64,000 nucleotides of DNA from Thermococcus sp. (GTDB lineage Archaea; Methanobacteriota_B; Thermococci; Thermococcales; Thermococcaceae), in the NCBI RefSeq assembly GCF_027011145.1, contig NZ_JALVAO010000034.1, positions 1 through 64,000 of the forward strand, given 5' to 3'. The notes under the pieces were generated by a model. The model searched no databases. It had not been told where the DNA came from and worked only from the letters and a program-made list of their open reading frames with translations. The first letter of the stretch is position 1; each line of letters opens with the position of its first letter. The position numbers and the translations under genes were made by a program. Positions 7,864 to 15,865 of this stretch are shown in pieces.

Positions 7864-8091
7864 ATGATTGTGCCTTTAATCTCACTCCGTCCGGGCGAGA
7901 GAGGGATTGTTGTTGACCTGCGAGGTGGCCCAAACTTCAGGAGCAGGCTCTATGCCATGGGCCTAGCACCCGGGGCCATCATCAGGGTCCTTGAGAACTA
8001 TCCCAGGGGCCCGGTCATAGTCGAGGCCGGCGGGACGAGGCTCGCCCTTGGAAAAGGAATGGCAATGAGGGTCTTTGTAAGAAAGCTCTGA
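7864..8091 (+). CDS. feoA: Ferrous iron transport protein FeoA
   Basis: A 75-residue SH3-like FeoA: LRPGERGIVVDLRGG, then RLYAMGLAPGAIIRVLENYPRGPVIVEAGGTRLALGKG in two blocks, ending with the MRVFV strand. FeoA is a small cytosolic partner of the ferrous transporter FeoB, encoded 10 bases downstream. ATG at 7864 is chosen because ggtgat lies just upstream in the same arrangement as before feoB; GTG 7855 and ATG 7858 are alternatives. Confidence 0.92.
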   Translation: MIVPLISLRPGERGIVVDLRGGPNFRSRLYAMGLAPGAIIRVLENYPRGPVIVEAGGTRLALGKGMAMRVFVRKL

Positions 8092-8101
8092 GGTGACGAA
8101 C

Positions 8102-10090
8102 ATGGCAATGAAGGTCGTTGCCCTGGCCGGGAACCCCAACGTCGGCAAAACAACCATATTCAACGCCCTAACGGGGATGAGACAGCACGTGGGCAACTGG
8201 CCGGGCGTTACCGTTGAAAAGAAGGAGGGTGTCTTTGAACACAAAGGCGAGAGGTTTCTGGTCGTTGACTTGCCCGGCACTTACTCTCTCACAGCCCACT
8301 CTGTTGATGAGCTCGTCGCGAGAAATTTTCTCCTCAACGGCAATCCCGACGTTGTTGTCAACGTCGTCGATGCAACCTCACTCCTGAGGAACCTCTACCT
8401 CACGATGGAAATCTTTGAGATGGGGCTCAAGAACGTAATCATAGCCCTCAACAAGCTCGACCTTGCTGAGAAGAAGGGAATACGGATAGACCCGGTAAAG
8501 ATGTCGAAGGCTCTGGGCGTTCCCGTCGTCCCGCTGAGCGCCAAGGAAGGAACCGGTATTGAGGAGCTCAAGGATAAAATCTGGGAGATGGCCAAGGGAA
8601 AGATAAAAACCAACCCTGTCCTTCCCCGCTACGACCCGGAGGTAGAGAGGGAGATAGAGCACATCTCGAAGTGTCTTTCCAACACGAAGCTCGCCTCAAG
8701 GTATCCCCTCCGCTGGCTGGCCATTAAGCTCCTCCAGCGCGACGACGAGGTTATGAAGCTCGTTTTAAGGTACCTCGGCGAGGAGAAGCTGAGGGAGATA
8801 ATGACCCACATCGGCGAGGCTGAGGAACGCTACGGAAGGGCCATGGATCTGATTATAGCCGGCCAGAAGTACGAGTTCATAGACGGCCTGACCCACGAGT
8901 TCATGAGCTACGGCAAACCGCGGGAGACCCTCACAGACCAGCTCGACAGAATCCTCCTCCACCCGGTTTACGGCTTCATCGCAATGGCTTTCGTCTTCTA
9001 CCTCGTCTTCAAGTTCGTCTTCGCCTTTGGAATGCCCCTTCAGGGGATTCTCAACGAGGCCTTCGCTAAATTTGGGGAGTGGATTGCACCGCATATCGCC
9101 AACAAGGCACTCGGAGGGTTAATCGTTGATGGCATCATCGGTGGCGTTGGCTCCGTCCTGAGCTTCTTCCCGCTGGTGTTCTTCCTATTCTTGGCCCTGT
9201 CTTTTCTCGAGGATTTGGGTTACATGGCGAGGGTTGCGGTGCTCATGGAGGGAATCCTCAGGAAGTTCGGCCTGCCCGGGAAGGCGATAATACCCCTAAT
9301 CCTCGGCCTCGGCTGTAACGTTCCGGCGGTAATGGCGACGAGGACTCTCGATGAGGAAAGGGACAGACTGGTCGCGATGTTCGTCAACCCATTCATCCCC
9401 TGTTCCGCGCGTTTAAGCGTTATAAGCTTCCTCGTTGGGACTTTCTTCGGGGGAAACGCGCTCGTTGCCGTCGCCATTTACGTCCTGGCCTTCGCTGTTG
9501 CTCTACTTTCAGCGAAGCTTGTAAGCCGGTTTGTTTCTGGTGAGGAGAGCCCCTTCGTGATTGAGCTTCCGGAGTTCCTTCTACCGAGCTGGAAAAGTCT
9601 GCTCCTCCACTCATGGGAGAGGAGCAAGGAGTTCGTCCAGAAGGCGGGAACTGTTATACTGGCCGGTTCCATAGCAATTTGGTACCTCAGCAACTATCCG
9701 TTCCCCATCGGAACCGGAAAAAGCTACGCCGAGAGGCTCGGCCATCTGGTCGCACCCTATCTGCATCTCATGGGCCTCGACTGGAAGGCGGGTGTGAGCT
9801 TAACCTTCGGAATAATCGCCAAAGAAAACGTTATCTCAACATACAGCATACTCTATGGCGGTTTGAGCGGGGAAGCGCTCAGAAGGGCTATGATGAGTTC
9901 AATGAGTTCACTACAGGGCTTTGTCTTAGCAGTTGTCACGACACTCTACATACCGTGCATATCAACTATAGCAACGATAAGGGCCGAGAGCAACTGGAAG
10001 TGGGCGCTCGCGGTGACTGTCTACATGATAGCCGTTGCATCGGTCCTGGGAATCCTCATCTGGCACCTTGGAAGTGCACTGGGGTTGTGA
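8102..10090 (+). CDS. feoB: Ferrous iron transporter FeoB
   Basis: A 662-residue inner-membrane Fe(II) transporter. The N-terminal G domain shows GNPNVGKTT (residues 10-18), DLPGTYSL, and NKLD; a helical linker follows. From about residue 290 there are multiple membrane helices with the Gate motifs LGLGCNVPAVMATRT (about 400) and IPCISTIATIRAES near 620, each with the conserved cysteine. Start ATG 8102 follows GAGGTGA. Part of the feoA-feoB-feoC-like operon with iron-type operators. Confidence 0.97.
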   Translation: MAMKVVALAGNPNVGKTTIFNALTGMRQHVGNWPGVTVEKKEGVFEHKGERFLVVDLPGTYSLTAHSVDELVARNFLLNGNPDVVVNVVDATSLLRNLYLTMEIFEMGLKNVIIALNKLDLAEKKGIRIDPVKMSKALGVPVVPLSAKEGTGIEELKDKIWEMAKGKIKTNPVLPRYDPEVEREIEHISKCLSNTKLASRYPLRWLAIKLLQRDDEVMKLVLRYLGEEKLREIMTHIGEAEERYGRAMDLIIAGQKYEFIDGLTHEFMSYGKPRETLTDQLDRILLHPVYGFIAMAFVFYLVFKFVFAFGMPLQGILNEAFAKFGEWIAPHIANKALGGLIVDGIIGGVGSVLSFFPLVFFLFLALSFLEDLGYMARVAVLMEGILRKFGLPGKAIIPLILGLGCNVPAVMATRTLDEERDRLVAMFVNPFIPCSARLSVISFLVGTFFGGNALVAVAIYVLAFAVALLSAKLVSRFVSGEESPFVIELPEFLLPSWKSLLLHSWERSKEFVQKAGTVILAGSIAIWYLSNYPFPIGTGKSYAERLGHLVAPYLHLMGLDWKAGVSLTFGIIAKENVISTYSILYGGLSGEALRRAMMSSMSSLQGFVLAVVTTLYIPCISTIATIRAESNWKWALAVTVYMIAVASVLGILIWHLGSALGL

Positions 10091-10092
10091 AG

Positions 10093-10356
10093 ATGGGGAA
10101 GATGGAGGAAGCCCTGAGACTTATCGGAGAGGGCAAACGCTTTCCCGAGGAGATTGCAAGGGAACTCGGGACGACGAAGGAAGAAGTCGAGGGCATCCTA
10201 GAACTCCTGAAGGCCCTCGGATACATAGAGGAAGTCGAGAAGGGGCCGTCCTGCGAAGCCTGCCCCCTGAGGAAAATCTGCCACGGGAAGTGCATCGTTC
10301 CGAAGGTCAAAGTGTTGAAACCGAGGTTCGAGCTGGAGAGAAACGGGCAATCATGA
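10093..10356 (+). CDS. FeoC-like winged-helix protein with cysteine cluster
   Basis: An 87-residue protein starting 2 bases after feoB. The first 55 residues look like a winged helix (EALRLIGEGKRFPEEIARELG, split over two helices, then KEEVEGILELLKALGYIEEVE). The C-terminal part has CEACPLRKICHGKC, four cysteines that could hold an Fe-S cluster as in bacterial FeoC regulators. Inferred role: control or support of FeoB. Starts at GTG 10087, ATG 10093 and ATG 10102 are all in frame; 10093 is a compromise. Confidence 0.7.
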   Translation: MGKMEEALRLIGEGKRFPEEIARELGTTKEEVEGILELLKALGYIEEVEKGPSCEACPLRKICHGKCIVPKVKVLKPRFELERNGQS

Positions 10357-10427
10357 ACGCTTCTTTCATCCCTTTCTTGGACATTGAATAGTCACCGGCG
10401 GTTAAAAGTTTCACCGTGAGTAATATA

Positions 10428-10443
10428 TTTTACAGCCGTAAAA
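10428..10443. promoter_or_regulatory. Inverted repeat upstream of nucleotidyltransferase TATA element
   Basis: TTTTAC-AGCC-GTAAAA is a perfect 6-base inverted repeat immediately before the TATA-like catataag (10444-10451). Its position fits an activator or repressor site for the following sugar nucleotidyltransferase gene. The binding protein is unknown. Confidence 0.4.
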
Positions 10444-10483
10444 CATATAAGAACACCTGTAGTATGCTTAAATGGTGAGTACC

Positions 10484-11725
10484 ATGAAAGCGGTAATTTT
10501 AGCGGGAGGATTTGGAACAAGGTTAAGGCCACTCTCATCGACAAGACCAAAACCAATGATTCCAGTCCTCGGAAAACCCAACCTCCAGTACATCCTAGAG
10601 GCTCTAGAAAAAGTCCCAGAGATAGACGAAGTCATTCTCTCAGTTCACTATATGAGGGGCGAGATAAGGGAGTTCATAGATGAAAAGATGGCGGACTATC
10701 CAAAGGACATCAGGTTCGTCAACGATCCCATGCCCCTTGAGACAGGAGGAGCGCTTAAGAACGTTGAAGAGTACGTTAGCGACGACTTTCTCGTTATCTA
10801 CGGCGATGTCTTCACGAACTTCGACTACAGGGAGCTGATAAAGGCCCACGAAGAGAAAGGAGGATTGATAACGGTAGCTGTAACGAAGGTCTACGACCCG
10901 GAGCGCTTTGGAGTCATCGAGGTCGACGAGAACGGAAAGGTCATTCACTTCGAGGAGAAGCCCAAGAGGCCGAAGAGCAACCTCGTCGACGCTGGAATAT
11001 ACATGGTAAACAAGAAGGTCCTGGAGGAGATTCCAAAGGGTAAAGAAGTTTACTTCGAGCGCGAGATTCTTCCAAGGTTCGTCGAGCGCGGTGAGGTCTT
11101 TGCATACAGAATGCCAAAGGGAACGTACTGGGTTGACCTGGGAACGCCCGAGGACTTCTTCTACGCCCACCAGATAGCACTTGACGAAATGGCCAGGGAG
11201 AACGGCTACTTCCACATAGCCGAGAGTGCCGAGGTTCCTGAAGATGTGGAAATCCAGGGGCCGGTTTACATTGACGAGGGCGTTAAGGTTGGCCATGGAG
11301 TCAAGATAAAGGCATACTCATACATAGGACCAAACACGGTGATAGAGGACAAGGCCTACATCAAGCGCTCAGTCCTCATCGGGAGCGACATAATCAGGGA
11401 GAGGGCCGAGTTAAAGGACACGATACTCGGCGAGGGAGTTGTGGTCGGCAGGGACGTCATCATAAAGGAGAACGCCGTCATAGGCGACTACGCCAAAATC
11501 TACGACGGACTCGTGATATACGGCGCAAAGGTCCTGCCCTGGAAGAAGGTCGAGGAATACGAGGCCTACATCAAGATTAAGCTCGACCCGACGAAGGTCA
11601 GGCCGGGACAGTATCCAGAAAGGTGTCCGCTTGGCCTTCCAGAGTGTATCTACAAGAAGTTCAAGGCAATAGCCGGTGAAAAACCGCCCTGTGACGAGTG
11701 TATCGAGAACCAGTGGCTCTTCTGA
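10484..11725 (+). CDS. Sugar-phosphate nucleotidyltransferase (mannose-1-P guanylyltransferase-like)
   Basis: A 413-residue NDP-sugar pyrophosphorylase. LAGGFGTRLRP (residues 6-16) binds the nucleotide; KPMIPVLGKPNLQYIL, VNDPMPLETGGALK and the DAGIYMV segment complete the catalytic domain. Hexapeptide left-handed helix repeats run from about residue 235 to 350. It makes an NDP-sugar such as GDP-mannose for glycans or solutes. Odd: the last 35 residues hold a C-X6-C ... C-X2-C set that may bind metal. ATG 10484 follows GGTGAG. Confidence 0.85.
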   Translation: MKAVILAGGFGTRLRPLSSTRPKPMIPVLGKPNLQYILEALEKVPEIDEVILSVHYMRGEIREFIDEKMADYPKDIRFVNDPMPLETGGALKNVEEYVSDDFLVIYGDVFTNFDYRELIKAHEEKGGLITVAVTKVYDPERFGVIEVDENGKVIHFEEKPKRPKSNLVDAGIYMVNKKVLEEIPKGKEVYFEREILPRFVERGEVFAYRMPKGTYWVDLGTPEDFFYAHQIALDEMARENGYFHIAESAEVPEDVEIQGPVYIDEGVKVGHGVKIKAYSYIGPNTVIEDKAYIKRSVLIGSDIIRERAELKDTILGEGVVVGRDVIIKENAVIGDYAKIYDGLVIYGAKVLPWKKVEEYEAYIKIKLDPTKVRPGQYPERCPLGLPECIYKKFKAIAGEKPPCDECIENQWLF

Positions 11726-11784
11726 GTCCTTCGCTTCCTTACTTTTTCCTGCCCGTGACCCATAGGAAACACTCGAAGGGAGCT

Positions 11785-12218
11785 GTTTCAATTCTCTTAG
11801 AGTCTTGTTGCAACATATCAACCCCATAAGGATCGTCGAGTCCACCAAGATCTTTCAATTCTTCTAGAGTCTTATTGCAACTTCCTGAAGCTGTTCAAAA
11901 GTCGTTATGCCGGAGTTCACTTTCAATTCTTCTAGAGTCTTATTGCAACAAGCGGCCTCTCTGACGTTCTCGAGGTGCAGAAAGACTTTCAATTCTCTTA
12001 GAGTCTTATTGCAACGAAACGAGGAGGTTCTTGGAATCATTTACGAGAAGAACTTTCAATTCTCTTAGAGTCTTATTGCAACCCCCTCCTAAGCTTTTTT
12101 CCGTCATGGTCTAGGTCATCTTTCAATTCTCTTAGAGTCTTATTGCAACATGCTTGCGTCGGCTTCGCCAACTTCGTGACTGACGAACCTTTCAATTCTC
12201 TTAGAGTCTTATTGCAAC
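11785..12218 (-). CRISPR. CRISPR array, 7 repeats and 6 spacers
   Basis: Seven 30-base repeats at 11785, 11852, 11920, 11986, 12053, 12120 and 12189 are separated by six unique spacers of 36-39 bases. Read on the minus strand the repeat begins GTTGCAATAAGACTC and ends GAATTGAAAG, the usual Thermococcales form. The repeat at 11785 is degenerate (G for A inside, and a changed last base), so it is the old end; the leader is at the high-coordinate side. Repeats 2 and 3 share a two-base variant (positions 12-13). No cas gene lies in the window, so the array depends on Cas proteins encoded elsewhere. Confidence 0.97.
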
Positions 12219-12675
12219 AGGGCGGGATTTTCCTTGATTGGGTCTACAAGCGAATAAAAACCCTCGAATCTTATAAGTCTTTCCACAAAGGTGCCTTAAA
12301 ACTCTCATCAAAAGCCCTGAATTCGAATGTTTTAAGGGGAATAACAACCAACCCAAGCCAGTACAAGCATTTAATTCACCAATGCACAAAACCATACACG
12401 AGACTTCCAGAGGCGTAAGCAGGCTTTGAATGGAGTTTTTCGGCCTTACAACACGTTTTCAAACAAAACATCGCATTTTCATAGGATTCAGCTAAATACA
12501 GGTGTTGTCATTGCCCCACTGGACATCTCGAAAAAATTTCGTTACAAATTATGCCGTAGAATAAAACGGTTTGTGTCACAATAACAAAACATTACTAAAA
12601 ACTTCCAGAGTGATACCAGCCTCCAAAACATCGAGCTGAGAGATTTAAAGTGGAAAAACGCCAAAAGAAAGCTCT
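12219..12675 (-). promoter_or_regulatory. CRISPR leader region
   Basis: This 457-base AT-rich stretch without a credible gene flanks the array on its intact-repeat side and ends at maf. On the minus strand a TATA-like CTTATAAG at 12270-12277 lies about 50 bases before the first repeat, so transcription could begin near 12245 and run into the array. Many short A and T runs are typical of Thermococcales leaders. The exact leader limit toward maf cannot be set. Confidence 0.75.
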
Positions 12676-13233
12676 TCAGCGTGATAATACCCTAAAACCA
12701 AGCTCCCTGAGCTTCCAGATTATTTCAATCGGAAAGCCGACGACGTTGTAGTAGTCCCCCCTAATCCATTCGACCAGGAGGCCACCCAACCCCTGTATTC
12801 CATAGGCACCGGCCTTGTCCATGGGCTCTCTCGTTTCAACGTATGCCCGGATAAGCTCGTCGTCGAGCTCGCGGAACTTAACTTCGGTTGTTACGGCACC
12901 GGTTATCTCCCTTCCCCTATGGACGATACAGTAGCCGGTCGTAACCCTGTGAACCCTACCACTGAGGAGTTTAAGCATCTCATAGGCTTCCAGCTCGTCC
13001 TTTGGCTTTCCGAGAATTTTTCCCTCCACGCTCACAACAGTATCTGCACCAATAACGGTCCCGCCAACGCGCGAGTGAACTTCCAGCGCTTTTTTCCTGG
13101 CGAGCTCAACAGCACACTCCCCGGGTTTTCCTGAGCATCTCTCCTCAACGTTGCTCGGAACGACTTCAAAGTCCCCGATGAAACGCGAGAGTATTTCCCT
13201 CCTCCTGGGCGATGAAGAAGCGAGGACGAGCAT
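12676..13233 (-). CDS. Maf-like nucleotide pyrophosphatase
   Basis: A 185-residue Maf/YhdE/YceF family protein that hydrolyses non-canonical or pyrimidine nucleoside triphosphates to monophosphates. Marks: LASSSPRRREIL at the N-terminus, VIGADTVVSVEGKILGKP near residue 66 with the catalytic aspartate, LSGRVHRVTTGY, and DKAGAYGIQGLGG near 138. ATG 13233 fits the family start and follows ggggggtgc. Transcribed away from the CRISPR leader end; upstream lies a C/D box sRNA on the other strand. Confidence 0.93.
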   Translation of the reverse strand: MLVLASSSPRRREILSRFIGDFEVVPSNVEERCSGKPGECAVELARKKALEVHSRVGGTVIGADTVVSVEGKILGKPKDELEAYEMLKLLSGRVHRVTTGYCIVHRGREITGAVTTEVKFRELDDELIRAYVETREPMDKAGAYGIQGLGGLLVEWIRGDYYNVVGFPIEIIWKLRELGFRVLSR

Positions 13234-13277
13234 TGACGCACCCCCAAACGTTAAAAGGAAAGCGCCCAAGTTGGATG

Positions 13278-13333
13278 GGCGATGACGACAATTTCGCTAG
13301 CTGACGCGTGATGAGTACCCTCGCAACCGAGCC
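13278..13333 (+). ncRNA. C/D box guide RNA candidate (sRNA 1)
   Basis: In order: box C GATGA (13281-13285), a 15-base guide, box D' CTGA (13301-13304), 3 bases, box C' GTGATGA (13308-13314), a 12-base guide, and a box D-like CCGA (13327-13330), closed by a GGC/GCC stem. The layout is that of archaeal sRNAs guiding 2'-O-methylation. The D' guide contains AATTTCGCTA, complementary to the conserved 23S rRNA stretch UAGCGAAAUU; the fifth base before the box pairs with its C. Box D deviates by one base. It abuts the stop codon of the convergent 13333 gene. Confidence 0.7.
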
Positions 13334-13701
13334 TAGGCAAGGCACTCCTCTATTGCCTCCACTATGCACTCGATGTCCCTCTCGAACTCGAGGACCGAAC
13401 AGCGGTTTCCGTCTATCGGTGGGCAGTTTTCTGCAATCCTTCTGAGCTTGACGTGGAGAATTCCCTTCCTTCCGTCCTTTTCGATTGTGTATTTCCTGTA
13501 AAGAACGTCGCAGTCATCTCCCTCCGGCTCCTCGACGGTTACCGTGAAGTTCGCCCTGAGGACTCTGTCAATCCCGTTCACGATTTCCATGGCTATGTCG
13601 TAGCTCCTGTCCTCGATGACGAGGGGCACGCAGATGTGCTCCATGTTGTGCTTGTCGAACTTATAGAAGGTCTCGGGGATTACAACGACGTCGTACTTCA
13701 T
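13333..13701 (-). CDS. Conserved hypothetical protein, cysteine-containing
   Basis: A 122-residue acidic protein with no recognised domain. It starts MKYDVVVIPETFYKFDKHN, has a central beta-rich part (ANFTVTVEEPEGDDCDVLYRK in two strands) and cysteines at HICVP, DDCDV, ENCPP, NRCSV, IECIV and EECLA, unusually many for this organism. ATG 13701 is preceded by GGTGGT. Coding character is supported by the ribosome binding site and by its good fit between neighbours; function unknown. Confidence 0.6.
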   Translation of the reverse strand: MKYDVVVIPETFYKFDKHNMEHICVPLVIEDRSYDIAMEIVNGIDRVLRANFTVTVEEPEGDDCDVLYRKYTIEKDGRKGILHVKLRRIAENCPPIDGNRCSVLEFERDIECIVEAIEECLA

Positions 13702-13746
13702 CGACACCACCGGGAAAAGAAGGGAGGAGGAGTTTAAAAGCCTGTC

Positions 13747-13932
13747 TCAGGGAGATTGAGCCAATCCACCAAGGTTCTTTCGCAGGAAGCTGACAGTTAA
13801 ATACACAAAGGCGCTTACCCAGAGGAAATCGCCGATCAGAACGGCCGATGAATAGCCACTCATCGCCAGCAGGTACGAGGCCAGACCGCCAAGGAACAGA
13901 GACCAGAAGAGCTTGTCCCCCCATAACCTCAT
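13747..13932 (-). CDS. Small membrane protein, two predicted helices
   Basis: A 61-residue hydrophobic protein with two membrane segments, about residues 8-25 and 28-49, and a basic RLWGDK start and RKN after the second helix. ATG 13932 has ggagatggg upstream. It lies between a hypothetical gene and the PIN-KH-ATPase gene, all on the minus strand. No family recognised. Confidence 0.55.
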   Translation of the reverse strand: MRLWGDKLFWSLFLGGLASYLLAMSGYSSAVLIGDFLWVSAFVYLTVSFLRKNLGGLAQSP

Positions 13933-13988
13933 GGTCCCATCTCCGAATCTTTATTATCAAAGAAAGTTGGAAGAAGAGGTTAAAAGGC

Positions 13989-15797
13989 TTATGTAGTCGC
14001 CCAAATGGGGATTCCCGCGTCGATAAGTCTCTTGAGTTCCTTGCCTATGGGCGTGCTCTTGCTCACTTTGACGAGGCCCTTCTTGCTCGGCGTGGCGGTA
14101 AAGACGTACTGCTCGCCACCGTAGAACTTCAGGGGCTTTTTGGCGTAGTCGGGTGAAACCCTCAGGACTATCGTTTTCTTCTTCTCCTCGACCTCCACCG
14201 GGATTTTCTTCTTGGGCTTCTCAGCTTCCCTCTCGGCGAAGCTCTTAACGTCTATGCTTATACCTATCCTCTTTTCCAGTTCGGTAATCCTCTTCCCCTT
14301 CTTGCCGATTATAGCTGGAATGTCGAACTCATCGGCGTATATCACGGCTTTGTGCGGGCTGACTATCTCGACCTCGGTGTAAACGTCGGGCAGGAACTTT
14401 TTGATTTCCTGCTTGAGCCTCTTCTCGGCGAGCCTTAAAGCAGGAGCTTTTTCCTCCCTCTTTACCGGAACGACGCTTATCTCCTCGCCGTAGGTGTAAA
14501 TCTCGTACTCTAGTTCACCCGTCTCGAAGTCCCTCACCTCTATGACGGGTCTCGCAAGGTCTTCCTCCTTCATTCCGCTCGGGACCTTGACGAGGTACTC
14601 AAGCGTCAGAACCTTGGCAACGTTTCCTGCCTTGATGAAAAGGACGGTGTCAACTATCTGCGGTATCATTCCAAGCTCAACCCTGCCGATGAAACGCTGT
14701 ATCGCGTCTATTGGTTTAGTCGCGTGAACAACTCCGACCATTCCAACGCCCGCGAGCCTCAGGTCGGAGTAAATCTTGAAGTCGCTTGTCTTCCTCATCT
14801 CATCGAATATCGTGTAGTCAGGTCTCACAAGGAGGAGTATGTCTCCGGTCAGCTCCATTCTACCGTTTAGAGCGGTGTACTGGGTTATTTCTTCACTAAC
14901 CTGCAAATCCCTCGGCTTTTCCATGGTCTTGACAATCTTGCCCATCGAAGCGTACCACTCCGCCAAGGCCTGCGCGAAGGTCGTCTTCCCCTCACCGGGG
15001 GCGCCGGCTATGAGAATGCCCTGGGCCTTGTCCTTGAGCCTTTCAAGTAGCTTCTCGCTCAGCTCGTAGTCCTCTATGCTCAGCTTTTTAACGGGCCTGA
15101 CCGCTGTAATCTCTATTCTGTCCGCAAAGGGTGGTTTGGCTATGACGATACGGTAGTTCCTCAGCTGAACCACAGTTGCTCCGGGTTCGTCCAGCTCTAT
15201 GAAGCTGTCCGGTTCTCTCTTTGCCCTCTCAACGATGTCATCTGCTATCTCGTGAAGTTCCTCATCGCTCAGCGGTTCATCACGAATGGGAACGAGCTTC
15301 CACGCTCCGGGTTTGCCTTTCTTCGCCAGTGGCCTTACGCCGGCCTTGAGGTGCACGCTCATTGTTGTTTCGTCGAAGAAGTCCTCGAGCCTGTGGCGGA
15401 CTTCCCTTTTGGCGGTCAGGTAGATTACGTCTATGCCCTTCGCTATGGCTATGTCCCTCTGGACCTGATCGCCGGTTATCAGGGTGGCGTTAAGGGTTTT
15501 TGCAGTCTCACGAACCATGTGGTCTATCTCGCCGGCTTTGGCCCTTCTAATTTGCCACAGCTCCGGTCTGTCGCCATGAAACTCGAGGAGTATCTTACCC
15601 TTATCTGCCATGTCGCGGAGCTTCTTGAGTTCCTCAAGGCCTGTATGACCTATCGCCTTGCCTTCGTTGGCCTGGTGCTCTATTTCCGCTACGACGGCCT
15701 CTGGAACGACGACCTTTACCTTCTCGTCGAGTGTTGAGAGGAACTGGGTTAGCCTTCCATCAACTATCACGCTCGTGTCCGGAACAAACACCCTCAT
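13989..15797 (-). CDS. PIN domain - secretion-type ATPase - KH domain protein
   Basis: A 602-residue three-part protein. Residues 1-130 are a PIN nuclease-like domain with acidic residues at D7, E39, D92 and D110. Residues about 230-430 form a VirB11/PilT-like ATPase with the P-loop GAPGEGKTT (265-273) and a Walker B-like TIFDEM. A KH RNA-binding domain follows with IIGKKGKRI (about 497-505). The architecture is conserved in many archaea and suggests RNA processing, not pilus assembly; activity unproven. ATG 15797 gives the natural PIN start; an upstream extension overlaps the divergent MinD gene. Confidence 0.88.
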   Translation of the reverse strand: MRVFVPDTSVIVDGRLTQFLSTLDEKVKVVVPEAVVAEIEHQANEGKAIGHTGLEELKKLRDMADKGKILLEFHGDRPELWQIRRAKAGEIDHMVRETAKTLNATLITGDQVQRDIAIAKGIDVIYLTAKREVRHRLEDFFDETTMSVHLKAGVRPLAKKGKPGAWKLVPIRDEPLSDEELHEIADDIVERAKREPDSFIELDEPGATVVQLRNYRIVIAKPPFADRIEITAVRPVKKLSIEDYELSEKLLERLKDKAQGILIAGAPGEGKTTFAQALAEWYASMGKIVKTMEKPRDLQVSEEITQYTALNGRMELTGDILLLVRPDYTIFDEMRKTSDFKIYSDLRLAGVGMVGVVHATKPIDAIQRFIGRVELGMIPQIVDTVLFIKAGNVAKVLTLEYLVKVPSGMKEEDLARPVIEVRDFETGELEYEIYTYGEEISVVPVKREEKAPALRLAEKRLKQEIKKFLPDVYTEVEIVSPHKAVIYADEFDIPAIIGKKGKRITELEKRIGISIDVKSFAEREAEKPKKKIPVEVEEKKKTIVLRVSPDYAKKPLKFYGGEQYVFTATPSKKGLVKVSKSTPIGKELKRLIDAGIPIWATT

Positions 15798-15865
15798 TTT
15801 CTCACCCAAATGAGCCTCGGCTAAAGGTTCATAAAGGTTTAGGAGAAAACCAGACGGGTGGGATG

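Noticed and set aside
9613-10092. N-terminal extension of the FeoC-like protein into feoB
   Set aside because: The extension is out of frame with feoB and inside it; the winged-helix start at 10087-10102 is far more plausible.
10640-11296. Open frame antisense to the sugar nucleotidyltransferase
   Set aside because: Lies wholly inside a well supported gene on the other strand and shows no family resemblance.
12143-12418. 91-codon open frame across the last CRISPR repeats and the leader
   Set aside because: It reads through repeats and has no ribosome binding site; a chance frame.
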